Below, in pieces: positions 1 through 8,591 of a stretch of 64,000 nucleotides of DNA (its first letter is position 1; every line of letters begins with the position of its first letter). This DNA comes from Alphaproteobacteria bacterium (GTDB lineage Bacteria; Pseudomonadota; Alphaproteobacteria; Micropepsales; Micropepsaceae), in the NCBI GenBank assembly GCA_016125165.1, contig WGMH01000001.1, positions 1 to 64,000 on the forward strand, read 5' to 3'. Below the pieces are notes generated by a model. That model saw only the letters and a list, made by a program, of their open reading frames with translations, made no database searches and was not told where the DNA came from. Position numbers and translations under genes: made by a program.

Positions 1-954
1 CCGATGATGGATTGGACGAACCGGCATTGCCGGTTTCTCCATCGTCAGCTCACGCGCCATGCCCTGCTCTACACCGAGATGGTGACGGCAGATGCGATCC
101 TGCATGGCCAGCGCGACCGTCTTCTGGGCTTCGATCCGCGCGAGCAGCCGGTGGCATTGCAATTGGGCGGATCGGATCCCGCCAAGCTGGCCGAAGCCGC
201 GAAGATCGGCGCGGACTATGGTTACGACGAGATCAACCTCAATGTCGGCTGCCCCTCGGACCGGGTGCAGTCTGGCCGCTTCGGCGCCTGCCTGATGCAG
301 GAGCCGCAGCTTGTCGCCGAATGCGTGGCGGCGATGCGCGCGGCGGTGAAGATTCCCGTCACCGTGAAATGCCGCATCGGCGTGGACAAGCAGGACCCCG
401 AAGTCGCCCTGCGCGATCTCATCGGGCTTTGCGCGCGCGCCGGTGTGAAAGTTTTCGCTGTGCATGCACGCAAGGCCTGGCTCGACGGTCTTTCGCCCAA
501 AGAGAACCGCGACGTGCCGCCGCTCGACTACGATCTCGTTTACCGGATCAAGCGCGAGCATCCGAAGCTCACCATCCTCATCAATGGCGGCATCGCCAAT
601 CTGGATGAAGCCGATGCGCATCTCGCCCACGTCGATGGCGTCATGCTCGGCCGCGCGGCCTATCATTCGCCCGCCATGCTGGCGGAAGTGGATGCCCGCT
701 ATTTCGGCGGCGCATTGGTGGATTTGGATATGGCCGTGGAGAACTACCTCGCCTATGTCGAAGACCAACTGACGCGCAAAGTTTCGCTGCTCGCGATGAC
801 CAAGCCCATGCTCGGCCTTTACAACGGCAAGCCCGGCGCGCGTCTCTTCCGCCGCCATCTGAGCGAATATGCCAATACCAAAGGCGCGGGCATTTCTGTT
901 CTGCGCGATGCGCTGGCGCATGTGCACCTGCGCCGCGAACAGGAAGCTGCCTGA
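1..954 (+). CDS. dusA: tRNA-dihydrouridine(20/20a) synthase DusA, 5' end outside window
   Basis: FMN-dependent reductase that makes dihydrouridine at positions 20/20a of the tRNA D-loop. The reading frame is open from base 1, and the first visible residues PMMDWTNRHCRF match the FMN-binding N-terminal strand of DusA, so only about 10-20 codons are missing. The catalytic-cysteine block NVGCPSDRVQSGRFGACLM lies near residue 80, VHARKAWLDGLSPKENR supplies the HAR-type motif of DusA, and ILINGGI is the phosphate-binding strand of the TIM barrel. The stop TGA overlaps the next start as TGATG, so dusA and the exporter downstream are probably co-translated. The family assignment is firm; only the start is unseen. 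Confidence 0.95.
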   Translation, partial: PMMDWTNRHCRFLHRQLTRHALLYTEMVTADAILHGQRDRLLGFDPREQPVALQLGGSDPAKLAEAAKIGADYGYDEINLNVGCPSDRVQSGRFGACLMQEPQLVAECVAAMRAAVKIPVTVKCRIGVDKQDPEVALRDLIGLCARAGVKVFAVHARKAWLDGLSPKENRDVPPLDYDLVYRIKREHPKLTILINGGIANLDEADAHLAHVDGVMLGRAAYHSPAMLAEVDARYFGGALVDLDMAVENYLAYVEDQLTRKVSLLAMTKPMLGLYNGKPGARLFRRHLSEYANTKGAGISVLRDALAHVHLRREQEAA

Positions 955-1790
955 TGGAATTGTTCTTCGCCTCGTCCGCCTCCGATCTCGGCACCTTCGC
1001 GCTCGGCCTTGTGCTCGCGGGTGTGGTGGGCGGACTTGTGGCCGGCATGCTGGGCGTCGGCGGCGGCATCGTGATCGTCCCGGTGCTTTATCATGTGCTT
1101 GGTCTCGTCGGCATCGATGAAGGCGTGCGCATGCACACCGCGGTGGGCACGTCGCTCGCCACCATCATTCCCACCTCCATCTCCTCCATGCGTGCACATA
1201 ATAAGAAGGGCGCAGTTGATCGTGAGCTGTTGAAGCGCTGGGCGGTGCCGATGATCCTCGGCGTCGCCATCGCCAGCGTGATCGGCGCAAATCTGCGCGG
1301 ACAATGGCTTGCCGTGATCTTCGCCAGCGTTGCCCTTCCCGTCGCGCTGCATATGGCGCTTTGGGGCGATACCAAACGCATTGCTGATCATCTGCCTGCC
1401 GGAACAGGCGGCCTTCTGCTGCCCTTCGGCATAGGCGGGCTCTCAACGCTCATGGGTATCGGCGGCGGCACGCTGGGCGTTCCCACCATGACACTGTGCG
1501 GCGTTCCCATTCATCGCGCTGTCGGTACCGCAAGCGCGTTCGGCGCCATCATCGCCATTCCCGGCACCATCGGCGCCATTCTTGGCGGTTGGGGCATGAC
1601 AAACCTGCCGCCTTATTCGGTGGGCTTCGTGAACCTGCTCGGTTTCATCCTCATCGCACCGGCATCGTTCTTGATGGCGCCGGTGGGCGCGAACCTCGCC
1701 CATTCCATCGAAAAGCAGCGCCTGCGCGCCGTCTTCGCGCTCTTCATCGCGATCACCGCGGGTCGGATGCTGTGGGATGCGCTAAGTTAG
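954..1790 (+). CDS. TauE/SafE family sulfite/anion exporter-like membrane protein
   Basis: Polytopic inner-membrane protein of 278 residues with about eight hydrophobic segments. It shows the two-fold repeat typical of TauE/SafE: GMLGVGGGIVIVP near residue 32 and LMGIGGGTLGVP near residue 166. Members export sulfite, sulfoacetate or other organic anions, but the substrate cannot be read from sequence. The ATG overlaps the dusA stop by one base. The gene converges on the methyltransferase gene, and the two stop codons overlap by 4 bp at 1787-1790, so there is no room for a dedicated terminator. Confidence 0.85.
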   Translation: MELFFASSASDLGTFALGLVLAGVVGGLVAGMLGVGGGIVIVPVLYHVLGLVGIDEGVRMHTAVGTSLATIIPTSISSMRAHNKKGAVDRELLKRWAVPMILGVAIASVIGANLRGQWLAVIFASVALPVALHMALWGDTKRIADHLPAGTGGLLLPFGIGGLSTLMGIGGGTLGVPTMTLCGVPIHRAVGTASAFGAIIAIPGTIGAILGGWGMTNLPPYSVGFVNLLGFILIAPASFLMAPVGANLAHSIEKQRLRAVFALFIAITAGRMLWDALS

Positions 1791-2386
1791 GCCTTCCGCG
1801 CCGTGACATGCGCCCACTGGCGCGGCACGCCGTCATAGCCGCCGCCCTCGCCGGTTTCGAGATCGTAGTGCGCCCAAGCCGCGGCGGCGCGATAGGCATC
1901 TTCCAGCATCTGCGCGCTCGGGAAATTGTAATAGCGGCCGAGAGAATCGCGCCCCTCGCCCTCGCCCATCTTGTAGCTGGCATAGAAGAGGCCGCCCGGC
2001 TTCAGCGCTGCATGCACGCGCGCTAGCACATCGGGCAGCGCCGCGAACGGCACATGCAAGAGGCAGGCATTCGCCCACACCGCGTCATAGGCCTCGCGCG
2101 CATCGAGTTCGGCGAATTTCATCACGCGTACCGGCAGGCCAAGCCGCGCCGAAGCCTGCGCGGCCAGTTCTGTTGAGCCGTCCGTCGGCGTCACATCGAA
2201 GCCGCGCTTCAACATCTCCGCGCTGTCGCGCCCGCCGCCGCAGCCAAGCTCCAGAATCTTCGCGCTTGATTTCAGCGTCGCGAGAAACGGCTCAAGCCGC
2301 GGCGAAAACTCCTGCACCGGTCGTTGCGCATAGACCTCGGCTTCGCGGTTGTAGAAGCCGAGCGTAGCCTCGTCATGCGCATCCAT
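1787..2386 (-). CDS. class I SAM-dependent methyltransferase
   Basis: Small Rossmann-fold methyltransferase of about 199 residues. Motif I is ILELGCGGGRDSAEML, followed by the acidic motif II region (DVTPTDGSTELA) and a post-motif block LLHVPFAALPDVLARV. It resembles tellurite-resistance/UbiE-like small-molecule methyltransferases; the substrate is unknown. Two starts are possible: an ATG at 2386, four bases past the upstream stop, and a GTG at 2413 that would overlap that gene. Neither has a clear Shine-Dalgarno sequence; I chose the ATG for its tight coupling. It is downstream of, and probably co-transcribed with, the phosphomannomutase gene. Confidence 0.8.
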   Translation of the reverse strand: MDAHDEATLGFYNREAEVYAQRPVQEFSPRLEPFLATLKSSAKILELGCGGGRDSAEMLKRGFDVTPTDGSTELAAQASARLGLPVRVMKFAELDAREAYDAVWANACLLHVPFAALPDVLARVHAALKPGGLFYASYKMGEGEGRDSLGRYYNFPSAQMLEDAYRAAAAWAHYDLETGEGGGYDGVPRQWAHVTARKA

Positions 2387-2390
2387 AGGA

Positions 2391-3887
2391 TCAAATCTTC
2401 TGGTCGTATTCACCGACTTCGGGGTGCTTCGAAAGCCGCGTATCGATCTCCTGGAACATCGCGCGCATTTTCGCCTCGCTCACCGGGCTTTCCACCACCA
2501 CCACCAGCGACGGCTTGTTGGAGGAGGCGCGCACAAGGCCCCATGTGCCGTCTTCCAACGTCACGCGTACGCCATTCACGGTCACGAGCTTGGTGATCTT
2601 CTGGCCGAGGATCGTTTCGCCCTTGGCCTGCGCGGTTTCGAACTCCTTCACCATCGCATCGACGACGGCGTATTTTTTGTCGTCCGGGCAATAGGGCGCC
2701 ATGGTCGGCGAGCCCCATGTTTTCGGAAGCTCGTTCACCAGCGCGCTCATCTTCTTGGTGCCGGTGCGATCCAGCATCTCCAGAACTGCAATGCCTGCCA
2801 CAATGCCGTCGTCATAGCCGCGCCCGATCGGCGCGTTGAAGAAATAGTGGCCGCTCTTTTCGAAGCCCGCGAGCGCCTGTAATTCATGCGTGCGCCGCTT
2901 CATGTAGGAATGGCCGGTCTTCCAGTAATCCGTCGTCGCGCCGTTTTCCTTCAGCACCGGATCGATTTCGAAGATGCCGGTGGATTTCACATCGGCTACG
3001 AATTTCAGACCCTTCGTCTGCGCGGAAAGATCGCGCGCCAGAAGCACGCCCACCTTGTCGGCGAAAATTTCCTCGCCCGTATCGTCCACCACGCCGCAGC
3101 GGTCGCCATCGCCATCGAAACCGATGGCCAATTCCGCGCCATGCTTGCGCACCTCATCGGCCATGGCGTGCAGCATGTGCAGATCTTCGGTGTTGGGATT
3201 GTATTTGGGGAAGGTGTAATCCAGCTCCGCATCCATCGGGATCACCTCCGCGCCGATGCGCTTCAAGGCTTCCGGTCCGAACGCGGCCGCCGTGCCATTG
3301 CCGCACGCCACCACAACCTTGATGGGGCGCGAAAGCTTGTGGCCCTTGGTCACCGCTTCCAGATAACGCTCGCGGAAATTCTCGACCATGCGATAGGAAC
3401 CGCCCGCGCGCGGCTTGCCTTCGCCGCCAAGCACGATTTCTTTCAGCCGCGTGATCTCATCGGGCCCGAAGGTGAGCGGGCGTTCGCAGCCCATCTTCAC
3501 GCCGGTCCAGCCGTTTTCGTTGTGGCTGGCCGTGACCATCGCAACGCCGGGGCAATCCAGGTCGAATTGCGCGAAGTAGCACATCGGCGTTGTCGCAAGA
3601 CCGATATCCACCACCTCACAGCCCGCATTCATCAAACCCACGATCAGCGCCTGTTTTATCGAGAGCGAATAGGAGCGGTAGTCGTGCCCCGTCGCCACGC
3701 GGTTCACGCCGCGCTCATGCAGATAGGTGCCAAGGCCGAGCCCCAGCGCCTGCATGCCGAGAAGGTTGATCTCCTTCCCGAACAGCCAACGCGCGTCGTA
3801 TTCGCGGAAACCGTTAGCGGTCACCAGCGGCGAGTTTTCATAGTCGTAGGTGTTGGGCTTCAGGTCGCTTCGGGGCTTCAGGGTCAT
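2391..3887 (-). CDS. phosphomannomutase/phosphoglucomutase
   Basis: Alpha-D-phosphohexomutase of 498 residues that interconverts hexose-6-phosphate and hexose-1-phosphate for nucleotide-sugar, LPS and polysaccharide synthesis in the cytosol. The phosphoserine loop is TASHNENGWTGVKMG with the active serine at about residue 121. The Mg-binding loop is FDGDGDR at 257-263. A sugar-binding GYDDGIVAG lies further on, and domain 4 carries the phosphate-contacting RASSNKPSL. The second half of the active-site loop reads HNEN rather than the usual HNP, as in the ManB/AlgC-like branch. An ATG with a 150 bp upstream gap is consistent with its own promoter. Confidence 0.92.
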   Translation of the reverse strand: MTLKPRSDLKPNTYDYENSPLVTANGFREYDARWLFGKEINLLGMQALGLGLGTYLHERGVNRVATGHDYRSYSLSIKQALIVGLMNAGCEVVDIGLATTPMCYFAQFDLDCPGVAMVTASHNENGWTGVKMGCERPLTFGPDEITRLKEIVLGGEGKPRAGGSYRMVENFRERYLEAVTKGHKLSRPIKVVVACGNGTAAAFGPEALKRIGAEVIPMDAELDYTFPKYNPNTEDLHMLHAMADEVRKHGAELAIGFDGDGDRCGVVDDTGEEIFADKVGVLLARDLSAQTKGLKFVADVKSTGIFEIDPVLKENGATTDYWKTGHSYMKRRTHELQALAGFEKSGHYFFNAPIGRGYDDGIVAGIAVLEMLDRTGTKKMSALVNELPKTWGSPTMAPYCPDDKKYAVVDAMVKEFETAQAKGETILGQKITKLVTVNGVRVTLEDGTWGLVRASSNKPSLVVVVESPVSEAKMRAMFQEIDTRLSKHPEVGEYDQKI

Positions 3888-3996
3888 GATATCTGCTGCT
3901 TGAGGGGCCGCTCTCTATAACGGCTCGGGCTTGGAAATGCCGCCCCTTCTTCTTGTCGCGCCCTTGCCGGTGGAGCAGCATTTCCTACATTCCATC

Positions 3997-4021
3997 TATG
4001 TGATATAATCATAATCACATA
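3997..4021 (+). promoter_or_regulatory. cobA promoter with an 8+8 bp palindrome over the -10 box
   Basis: Perfect inverted repeat TATGTGAT-N9-ATCACATA. A perfect TATAAT hexamer (4004-4009) lies at the inner edge of the left arm and in the spacer, placing a transcription start near 4016 and the cobA RBS AAGGA at 4021-4025. A palindrome straddling the -10 element and start site is the usual geometry of a repressor operator. The regulator is not identifiable from the window. The half-site spacing (TGTGA-N11-TCACA) does not fit CRP. Confidence 0.6.
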
Positions 4022-4035
4022 AGGATCGTGTAAAT

Positions 4036-4911
4036 ATGACCGTCACGCCGCTCACCACCGCCGAACATGCCGCCACGGCACGCATGGCCGATGCCCTGGG
4101 CCTGCCCGCTTTCGAAAAGGGCTGGGTGTGGCTGGCGGGGGCGGGACCGGGCGATCCGGGCCTCATCACGCTTCTGGGCGCGCACGCCATCGCCGCCGCT
4201 GACATCATTCTCTACGACGCGCTGGTGAACGAGGCGTTGCTGAAACTCGCGCGCCCGAACGCAGAAATCCTGTTCGCGGGAAAGCGGCGCGGCCAGCCTT
4301 CCGCAAAGCAGACGGATATTTCGCAATCGCTCGTGGGCCTCGCGCGCAAGGGCTTTCGCGTGCTGAGGCTGAAGGGCGGCGATCCGTTCGTATTCGGGCG
4401 CGGCGGCGAAGAGGCACTGGCGCTCGCGCGCGCCTCCATTCCTTTCCGCATCATTCCGGGTGTTACGGCGGGCATTGGCGGGCTCGCCTATGCGGGCGTT
4501 CCCGTTACGCATCGCGATACCAACCATGCGGTGACCTTCATCACCGGCCATGGCGCGGGTGGCACGCTGCCCGACCTCGACTGGACTGCGGTGGCGAAAG
4601 GTTCGCCTACGCTCGTTCTCTATATGGCGCTCGGGCAGGCCGAAGCGATTGCGAGCAAGCTCATCGCCGCCGGGCGAAGCACCGATGAACCGGCCGCCAT
4701 CGTGAGCAACGCCACGTTCGAAACGCAGAACATGATCACTACGACGCTCGGCGGCTTGCCCGCCGCCGCGCGCGGCTGCAAGGCGCCTTCAATCGTTGTG
4801 ATCGGTGAAAATGTGAAGCTGGCCGCGGGGCTGGACTGGCTCGGCGCGATGGCCGGCAAGGTCCTCGATCCCGATCCGCTGGATCGCGACATGCTCGGCA
4901 AAGCTGTCTGA
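4036..4911 (+). CDS. cobA: uroporphyrinogen-III C-methyltransferase
   Basis: SUMT, which uses two SAM to turn uroporphyrinogen III into precorrin-2, the branch point to siroheme (needed by sulfite/nitrite reductase) and cobalamin. At 291 residues it is a stand-alone methyltransferase without the CysG dehydrogenase/ferrochelatase domain. Signature blocks are VWLAGAGPGDPGLIT near residue 33, LRLKGGDPFVFGRGGEE near residue 113 and the P-V-THR block near 155. The first 30 residues are an unusual extension before the GAGPGDP strand. The ATG follows AAGGA by about 10 bases. Its partner sulfite reductase gene lies at the far end of the window and shares a promoter octamer. Confidence 0.94.
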   Translation: MTVTPLTTAEHAATARMADALGLPAFEKGWVWLAGAGPGDPGLITLLGAHAIAAADIILYDALVNEALLKLARPNAEILFAGKRRGQPSAKQTDISQSLVGLARKGFRVLRLKGGDPFVFGRGGEEALALARASIPFRIIPGVTAGIGGLAYAGVPVTHRDTNHAVTFITGHGAGGTLPDLDWTAVAKGSPTLVLYMALGQAEAIASKLIAAGRSTDEPAAIVSNATFETQNMITTTLGGLPAAARGCKAPSIVVIGENVKLAAGLDWLGAMAGKVLDPDPLDRDMLGKAV

Positions 4912-4989
4912 ACGAAGATTGTGAAGCGCCTTTGCGGCGCGTCTGCTAGAAACCTTGCGACACACAATCCCGCCGCGGGGCAATAATCA

Positions 4990-6216
4990 ATGACCGAACG
5001 TGTCGTGCCGGACAGCCAGCTACGTCTGCCTGCGTTCCTGATGCTGTTCATGCCCATGGGCATCACCAATGGCTATGCCGTGGTGGCGCTGGCGTATCTG
5101 CTTTCGCAGGCCGGTGTGAGCGTCGGCGAGATCGCAGCGCTGGCGGGATTGAGCCTTCTGCCCCAAACGTGGCGCGTGATTTGGGCCCCCCTTGTAGACA
5201 CGACGCTCAGCGTACGCGTGTGGTATCTGATCTCCGCCAGCCTTTCGGGCATCCTGATGGCGATCACCGGATTCGTCTCGCCCACACAGGGCAATCTCGG
5301 TCTCATCGAACTTCTCGCCTTCGGCTTTTCGCTCACCGCCACCATCACCACCATCGCCGGTTCCAGCCTGATGGCGCATGGCACCTCCGACGAAGAAAAA
5401 GGCCGCGCGGGCGGCTGGAGCCAGGCCGGCAATCTTGGCGGCACGGGGCTTGGCGGCGGCGTGGGGCTTTGGCTCGCGCATCACGGACCGGGCTGGACGG
5501 CGGGCGTCGCACTTGGCGGCATATGCGTTGCCACATCGCTCGCACTGCTTCTCCTGAAAGAGCCATCAACGGAGCACCGCGCGCGCACGTTCTTCGCGAG
5601 CCTTTCCAATGTGGCCCGCGAATGTTGGGACTTGTTCACATCGCATCGTGGCGCGCTCGCGCTCTTTTTGATGTTGCTGCCCATCGGCGTGGGCGCGGCA
5701 CAAAATCTTTGGTCGGCTGTCGCGGACGACTGGCACGCCAGCGCCGATGCGGTGGCGCTGGTCAATGGCGTGCTTGGCGGCGTGGTCGCCATGGTGGGCT
5801 GCCTGATCGGCGGCTGGATCTGCGATAAGATTGACCGCAAGTCTGCCTACATTCTGTTCGGACTTGTCATCGCCGTCGCTACGGTGGCGATGGCCGTATC
5901 ACCGCGCACGCAGGATATGTTCGTTATCTTCGTGCTGCTCTACGCTTTCCTGACGGGCTTTTGCTACTCGGCTTATGCCGCCGTGGTGTTCGAGACCATC
6001 GGCAGGGGCGCGGCGGGCACAAAGTCCAATCTCATCTCCGGTATTTCGAATGTGCCGCTGATCTATGCGGGCATCTTCGATGGCTGGGCGCACGACCGCT
6101 GGGGCGCAACCGGCCTGCTCTACGTGGATGCTATTCAGAGTGTGGTTGGCGCCATGGTGTTCATCTCGGTGGCCGCATTCGTGCGCACGCTGATGATGCG
6201 CCGCGCTGCACCATGA
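4990..6216 (+). CDS. AmpG-like MFS transporter
   Basis: Twelve-helix major facilitator protein of 408 residues. The first cytoplasmic loop carries RVIWAPLVDT, resembling the KFLWAPLVD signature of AmpG/acetyl-CoA-type permeases, and a central hydrophilic loop (about 190-215) separates the two six-helix halves. It may import muropeptides or another small metabolite; the substrate is not determined by sequence. The gene stands alone, 78 bp after cobA on the same strand, and converges with the VOC gene that ends one base after its stop. Confidence 0.8.
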   Translation: MTERVVPDSQLRLPAFLMLFMPMGITNGYAVVALAYLLSQAGVSVGEIAALAGLSLLPQTWRVIWAPLVDTTLSVRVWYLISASLSGILMAITGFVSPTQGNLGLIELLAFGFSLTATITTIAGSSLMAHGTSDEEKGRAGGWSQAGNLGGTGLGGGVGLWLAHHGPGWTAGVALGGICVATSLALLLLKEPSTEHRARTFFASLSNVARECWDLFTSHRGALALFLMLLPIGVGAAQNLWSAVADDWHASADAVALVNGVLGGVVAMVGCLIGGWICDKIDRKSAYILFGLVIAVATVAMAVSPRTQDMFVIFVLLYAFLTGFCYSAYAAVVFETIGRGAAGTKSNLISGISNVPLIYAGIFDGWAHDRWGATGLLYVDAIQSVVGAMVFISVAAFVRTLMMRRAAP

Positions 6217-6217
6217 C

Positions 6218-6634
6218 TTAGGGCCAATAGACGTATTCGAGTTTCAACCCGTCCGGATCCGCGAAGAACACCGCATAGTAACCTTCGCCATACCGCGGAT
6301 AATCAGCGGGCGGATCGAGCACATTGGCGCCGATTTTTTCCAGCATCGCATAAAGCCCATCGACATCGGCGCGGCTTTCCGCTTCCCAGGCGATGTGATG
6401 CAGCCCCGGCGAATAACGGTCATGCACGCGGCCCGCATTGGGGCCTTCCGCCTTCATCACACCGATGGAGCAGAAATCGCGCCCATGTTCGCCATTGTCA
6501 AAATCCATGCCGCGCGCATGGCGATCCTTGCACTGGTAGCCCATGTAGCCCAGCACCGCGTCGTAAAACGCGAACGAAGCCTCTGGATCGCGAACTGTGA
6601 GATCGATGTGGTTGATGCCGCCGCGTTTGCTCAA
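6218..6634 (-). CDS. VOC (glyoxalase/bleomycin-resistance) family protein
   Basis: A 138-residue two-module betaalphabetabetabeta protein. The metal-ligand pattern is visible: His in GGINHIDLTV, the central HHIAWEA and a final Glu in LKLEYVYWP. Such proteins can be dioxygenases, isomerases or lyases on aromatic or acyl-CoA substrates; none can be chosen here. It is the last gene of a seven-gene minus-strand operon, and its ATG overlaps the SDR stop by 4 bp. Confidence 0.82.
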   Translation of the reverse strand: MSKRGGINHIDLTVRDPEASFAFYDAVLGYMGYQCKDRHARGMDFDNGEHGRDFCSIGVMKAEGPNAGRVHDRYSPGLHHIAWEAESRADVDGLYAMLEKIGANVLDPPADYPRYGEGYYAVFFADPDGLKLEYVYWP

Positions 6635-7578
6635 ATGCGCCAGCCACCTTTTTCGACGAGCTGCTGAAGGAACTCCGGCGTATAGGCCTGTTCCGGCATT
6701 GCCCGCACCTGCTCATCGAGAATTTCAGCATCCTTGCCGACGAGGATGCGCCAGCGTTCCGCCTTCACGCCATCGAGAATGATCTTCGCCGCCTCGGCCG
6801 CGCTGGTGGGGGCATTGTCGCGGAACGCCGCCGCCTGCATCTCGATCATCTGCCGAACCTGATCGTCGGTGAATGCCGAAGCGTCCATACCCATGGACTT
6901 CATCATCTTGCGGGCGTTCTCAACATCCGCGCCGGAATCGCCTCCGAGAATCTTGCGCGAATTGGCAATGATGTCGGTGCCGATGTGTCCGGGCATCACC
7001 ACCGAGCATTTGATATGCGGCGCATTCATGGCCAGATCGGTGATCAGCGCTTCGGTGAAGCCTTTCACGCCGAATTTCGCGGCACTGTAGGCGGTGTGCG
7101 GGCGGCCTGCCCCGATGGAGGCCCAGAAGCCGTTAACGCTCGATGTGTTGACGATGTGTCCTTCGCTTGCCTTCATCAGCAACGGCAGGAAGGCGCGAAC
7201 GCCGTTCAGAACGCCGTGGAAGCACACATTGAATGTGCGGTCCCACTGCGCGCGGTCACCGCTCACGAAGCTGCCGCCACCGCCAATGCCCGCATTGTTG
7301 ATGAGCAGGTGAATGTGGTCGGTGTCGAGGTCTTTCTTGACCGCGTCGGCCCACGCGTTCATGCGCGCTTCGTCCGATACGTCCGCAACGAACGTCGCGA
7401 TGCGTGTTCCCTGTGTGCCCTGCGTTTTGCAGCGCTTTGCTGTCTCGGCCATGTTCTCGGCGGAGACGTCGCACATCGCGACATTGCAGCCTTCCGCAGC
7501 AAGCTGAATGGCAAGCTCGCGGCCCATGCCCGTGCCACCGCCGGTGATAACGGCAAACTTTCCGCTGAAATCCTTCAA
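6631..7578 (-). CDS. short-chain dehydrogenase/reductase (SDR)
   Basis: Classical NAD(P)-dependent SDR of 315 residues. The cofactor loop TGGGTGMGRELA is near residue 13, NNAGIGGGG near 95, and the catalytic YSAAK near 165 with the upstream Ser in NTSSVNG. A long C-terminal extension (about 225-315) contains a helical region ending GGWRI. In an operon with two acyl-CoA dehydrogenases it is plausibly a beta-hydroxyacyl or alcohol dehydrogenase. Translationally coupled to the VOC gene downstream by a 4 bp overlap, and 15 bp after the DUF1289 gene. Confidence 0.88.
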   Translation of the reverse strand: MKDFSGKFAVITGGGTGMGRELAIQLAAEGCNVAMCDVSAENMAETAKRCKTQGTQGTRIATFVADVSDEARMNAWADAVKKDLDTDHIHLLINNAGIGGGGSFVSGDRAQWDRTFNVCFHGVLNGVRAFLPLLMKASEGHIVNTSSVNGFWASIGAGRPHTAYSAAKFGVKGFTEALITDLAMNAPHIKCSVVMPGHIGTDIIANSRKILGGDSGADVENARKMMKSMGMDASAFTDDQVRQMIEMQAAAFRDNAPTSAAEAAKIILDGVKAERWRILVGKDAEILDEQVRAMPEQAYTPEFLQQLVEKGGWRI

Positions 7579-7593
7579 GTTCTCTCTCCCGGC

Positions 7594-7800
7594 TCAGGTG
7601 TTCTGTATTTTCGGTGGCACGAGGCCCTTGTCGCGCATGCGTGCAGGCAAGCTCGCCATGATGCTGCGGCGTTCATCTGCGGTGATCCGGCCCCAGCGCG
7701 CAATCTCCTGCAGGCTGCGCCCGCATCCGGTGCAGATATCATGCAACGGATGCAGGATGCAGATCTTGATACAGGGGCTGTCGATGGCGCCGCTTTGCAT
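7594..7800 (-). CDS. DUF1289 small cysteine protein
   Basis: Sixty-eight residues with the DUF1289 pattern: SPCIKICILHP followed by CTGCGRSLQEIARW. The four conserved cysteines (CxxxC...CxxC) suggest a small metal or Fe-S binding fold; no function is established. Its ATG overlaps the stop of the VOC gene upstream by one base, so it is a true member of the operon. Confidence 0.85.
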   Translation of the reverse strand: MQSGAIDSPCIKICILHPLHDICTGCGRSLQEIARWGRITADERRSIMASLPARMRDKGLVPPKIQNT

Positions 7801-8168
7801 CAGCCCATCTTGAAGACGCAGATCTTGTTGCCGTCTGGATCGCGGAAATAGGCGCCATAAAATGTCGGCAGACGCGCGCCCGGCGCACCTTCATCCGGCG
7901 AACCCAGTTCGAGCGCTTTTTTGTATACCTTGTCCACGGTTTCGCGGTCGGGCGCGGAAAGCGCCAGCATCACGCCATTGCCCGTGGTCGCGCTTTCACC
8001 GTCATAGGGCTTGCAAACCGCCACCATGCCGCCCTGCCCACCATTGCCATAAAACTGGATGCGGTCGCTGCCGAACACCGGCCTGCCGCCCAGCTCTGCG
8101 AGCAGCGCGCCATAATAGGCTTTGGCCTTCTCGAAATTGTTGGTTCCAACCGTCGTGTAACCCAGCAT
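7800..8168 (-). CDS. VOC family protein, short form
   Basis: A 122-residue VOC protein (MLGYTTVGTNNFEKAKAYY...). The sequence ends GAYFRDPDGNKICVFKMG, the usual second-module signature, but the first module has Thr (YTTVG) where metal-dependent VOC enzymes have His, so metal binding is doubtful. It may be a non-enzymatic binding protein. Overlaps the DUF1289 start by one base and follows the next VOC gene by 24 bp. Confidence 0.8.
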   Translation of the reverse strand: MLGYTTVGTNNFEKAKAYYGALLAELGGRPVFGSDRIQFYGNGGQGGMVAVCKPYDGESATTGNGVMLALSAPDRETVDKVYKKALELGSPDEGAPGARLPTFYGAYFRDPDGNKICVFKMG

Positions 8169-8192
8169 GTCTTCCTCCGTTGACGCGACGAG

Positions 8193-8588
8193 CTATCCCT
8201 CGCCGCGGAAATTCATTTCCACCATGATCCCATTGGGGTCACGCACAAACAATTGCAGCAGCTTCGTTCCAGGTACCACATTTTCGCGGTACGCGATGGC
8301 GTACTGCTTCAGCTTCTCTTTCATCGCGCCGAAACCGCTTGCGCGAAAGGCGATGTGATCGAGCGAACCGGTTTCTCCACCCGGCGTCACATGGCTGTTT
8401 TCCGGCAGCGCGCCGTCGCGGCCCAGAAGATGGACCACCGGCACCCCACCGCAATACATCCAATAGCCCGCGAAATTGAAGGGCGGGCGCTGGCCGTCCT
8501 CGAGCCCGAGCACATCCCGATAGAAGTCGCGCGTCTTTTCCATGTCCGCGCAATTGATCGTGTAGTGCTCGAGCGTTTCGAGGCCCAT
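8193..8588 (-). CDS. VOC family dioxygenase-like protein
   Basis: A 131-residue protein with complete VOC metal motifs: LEHYTINC (His), LDHIAFRA (His) and IMVEMNF (Glu). This pattern resembles extradiol-dioxygenase-like or lactoylglutathione-lyase-like members. It begins 3 bp after the acyl-CoA dehydrogenase stop, implying coupling. Specificity is unknown. Confidence 0.83.
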   Translation of the reverse strand: MGLETLEHYTINCADMEKTRDFYRDVLGLEDGQRPPFNFAGYWMYCGGVPVVHLLGRDGALPENSHVTPGGETGSLDHIAFRASGFGAMKEKLKQYAIAYRENVVPGTKLLQLFVRDPNGIMVEMNFRGEG

Positions 8589-8591
8589 CCG

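Noticed and set aside
3999-4019. CRP/FNR site before cobA
   Set aside because: TGTGA and TCACA are 11 bp apart instead of 6, so it does not fit CRP; FNR would need TTGAT-N4-ATCAA.
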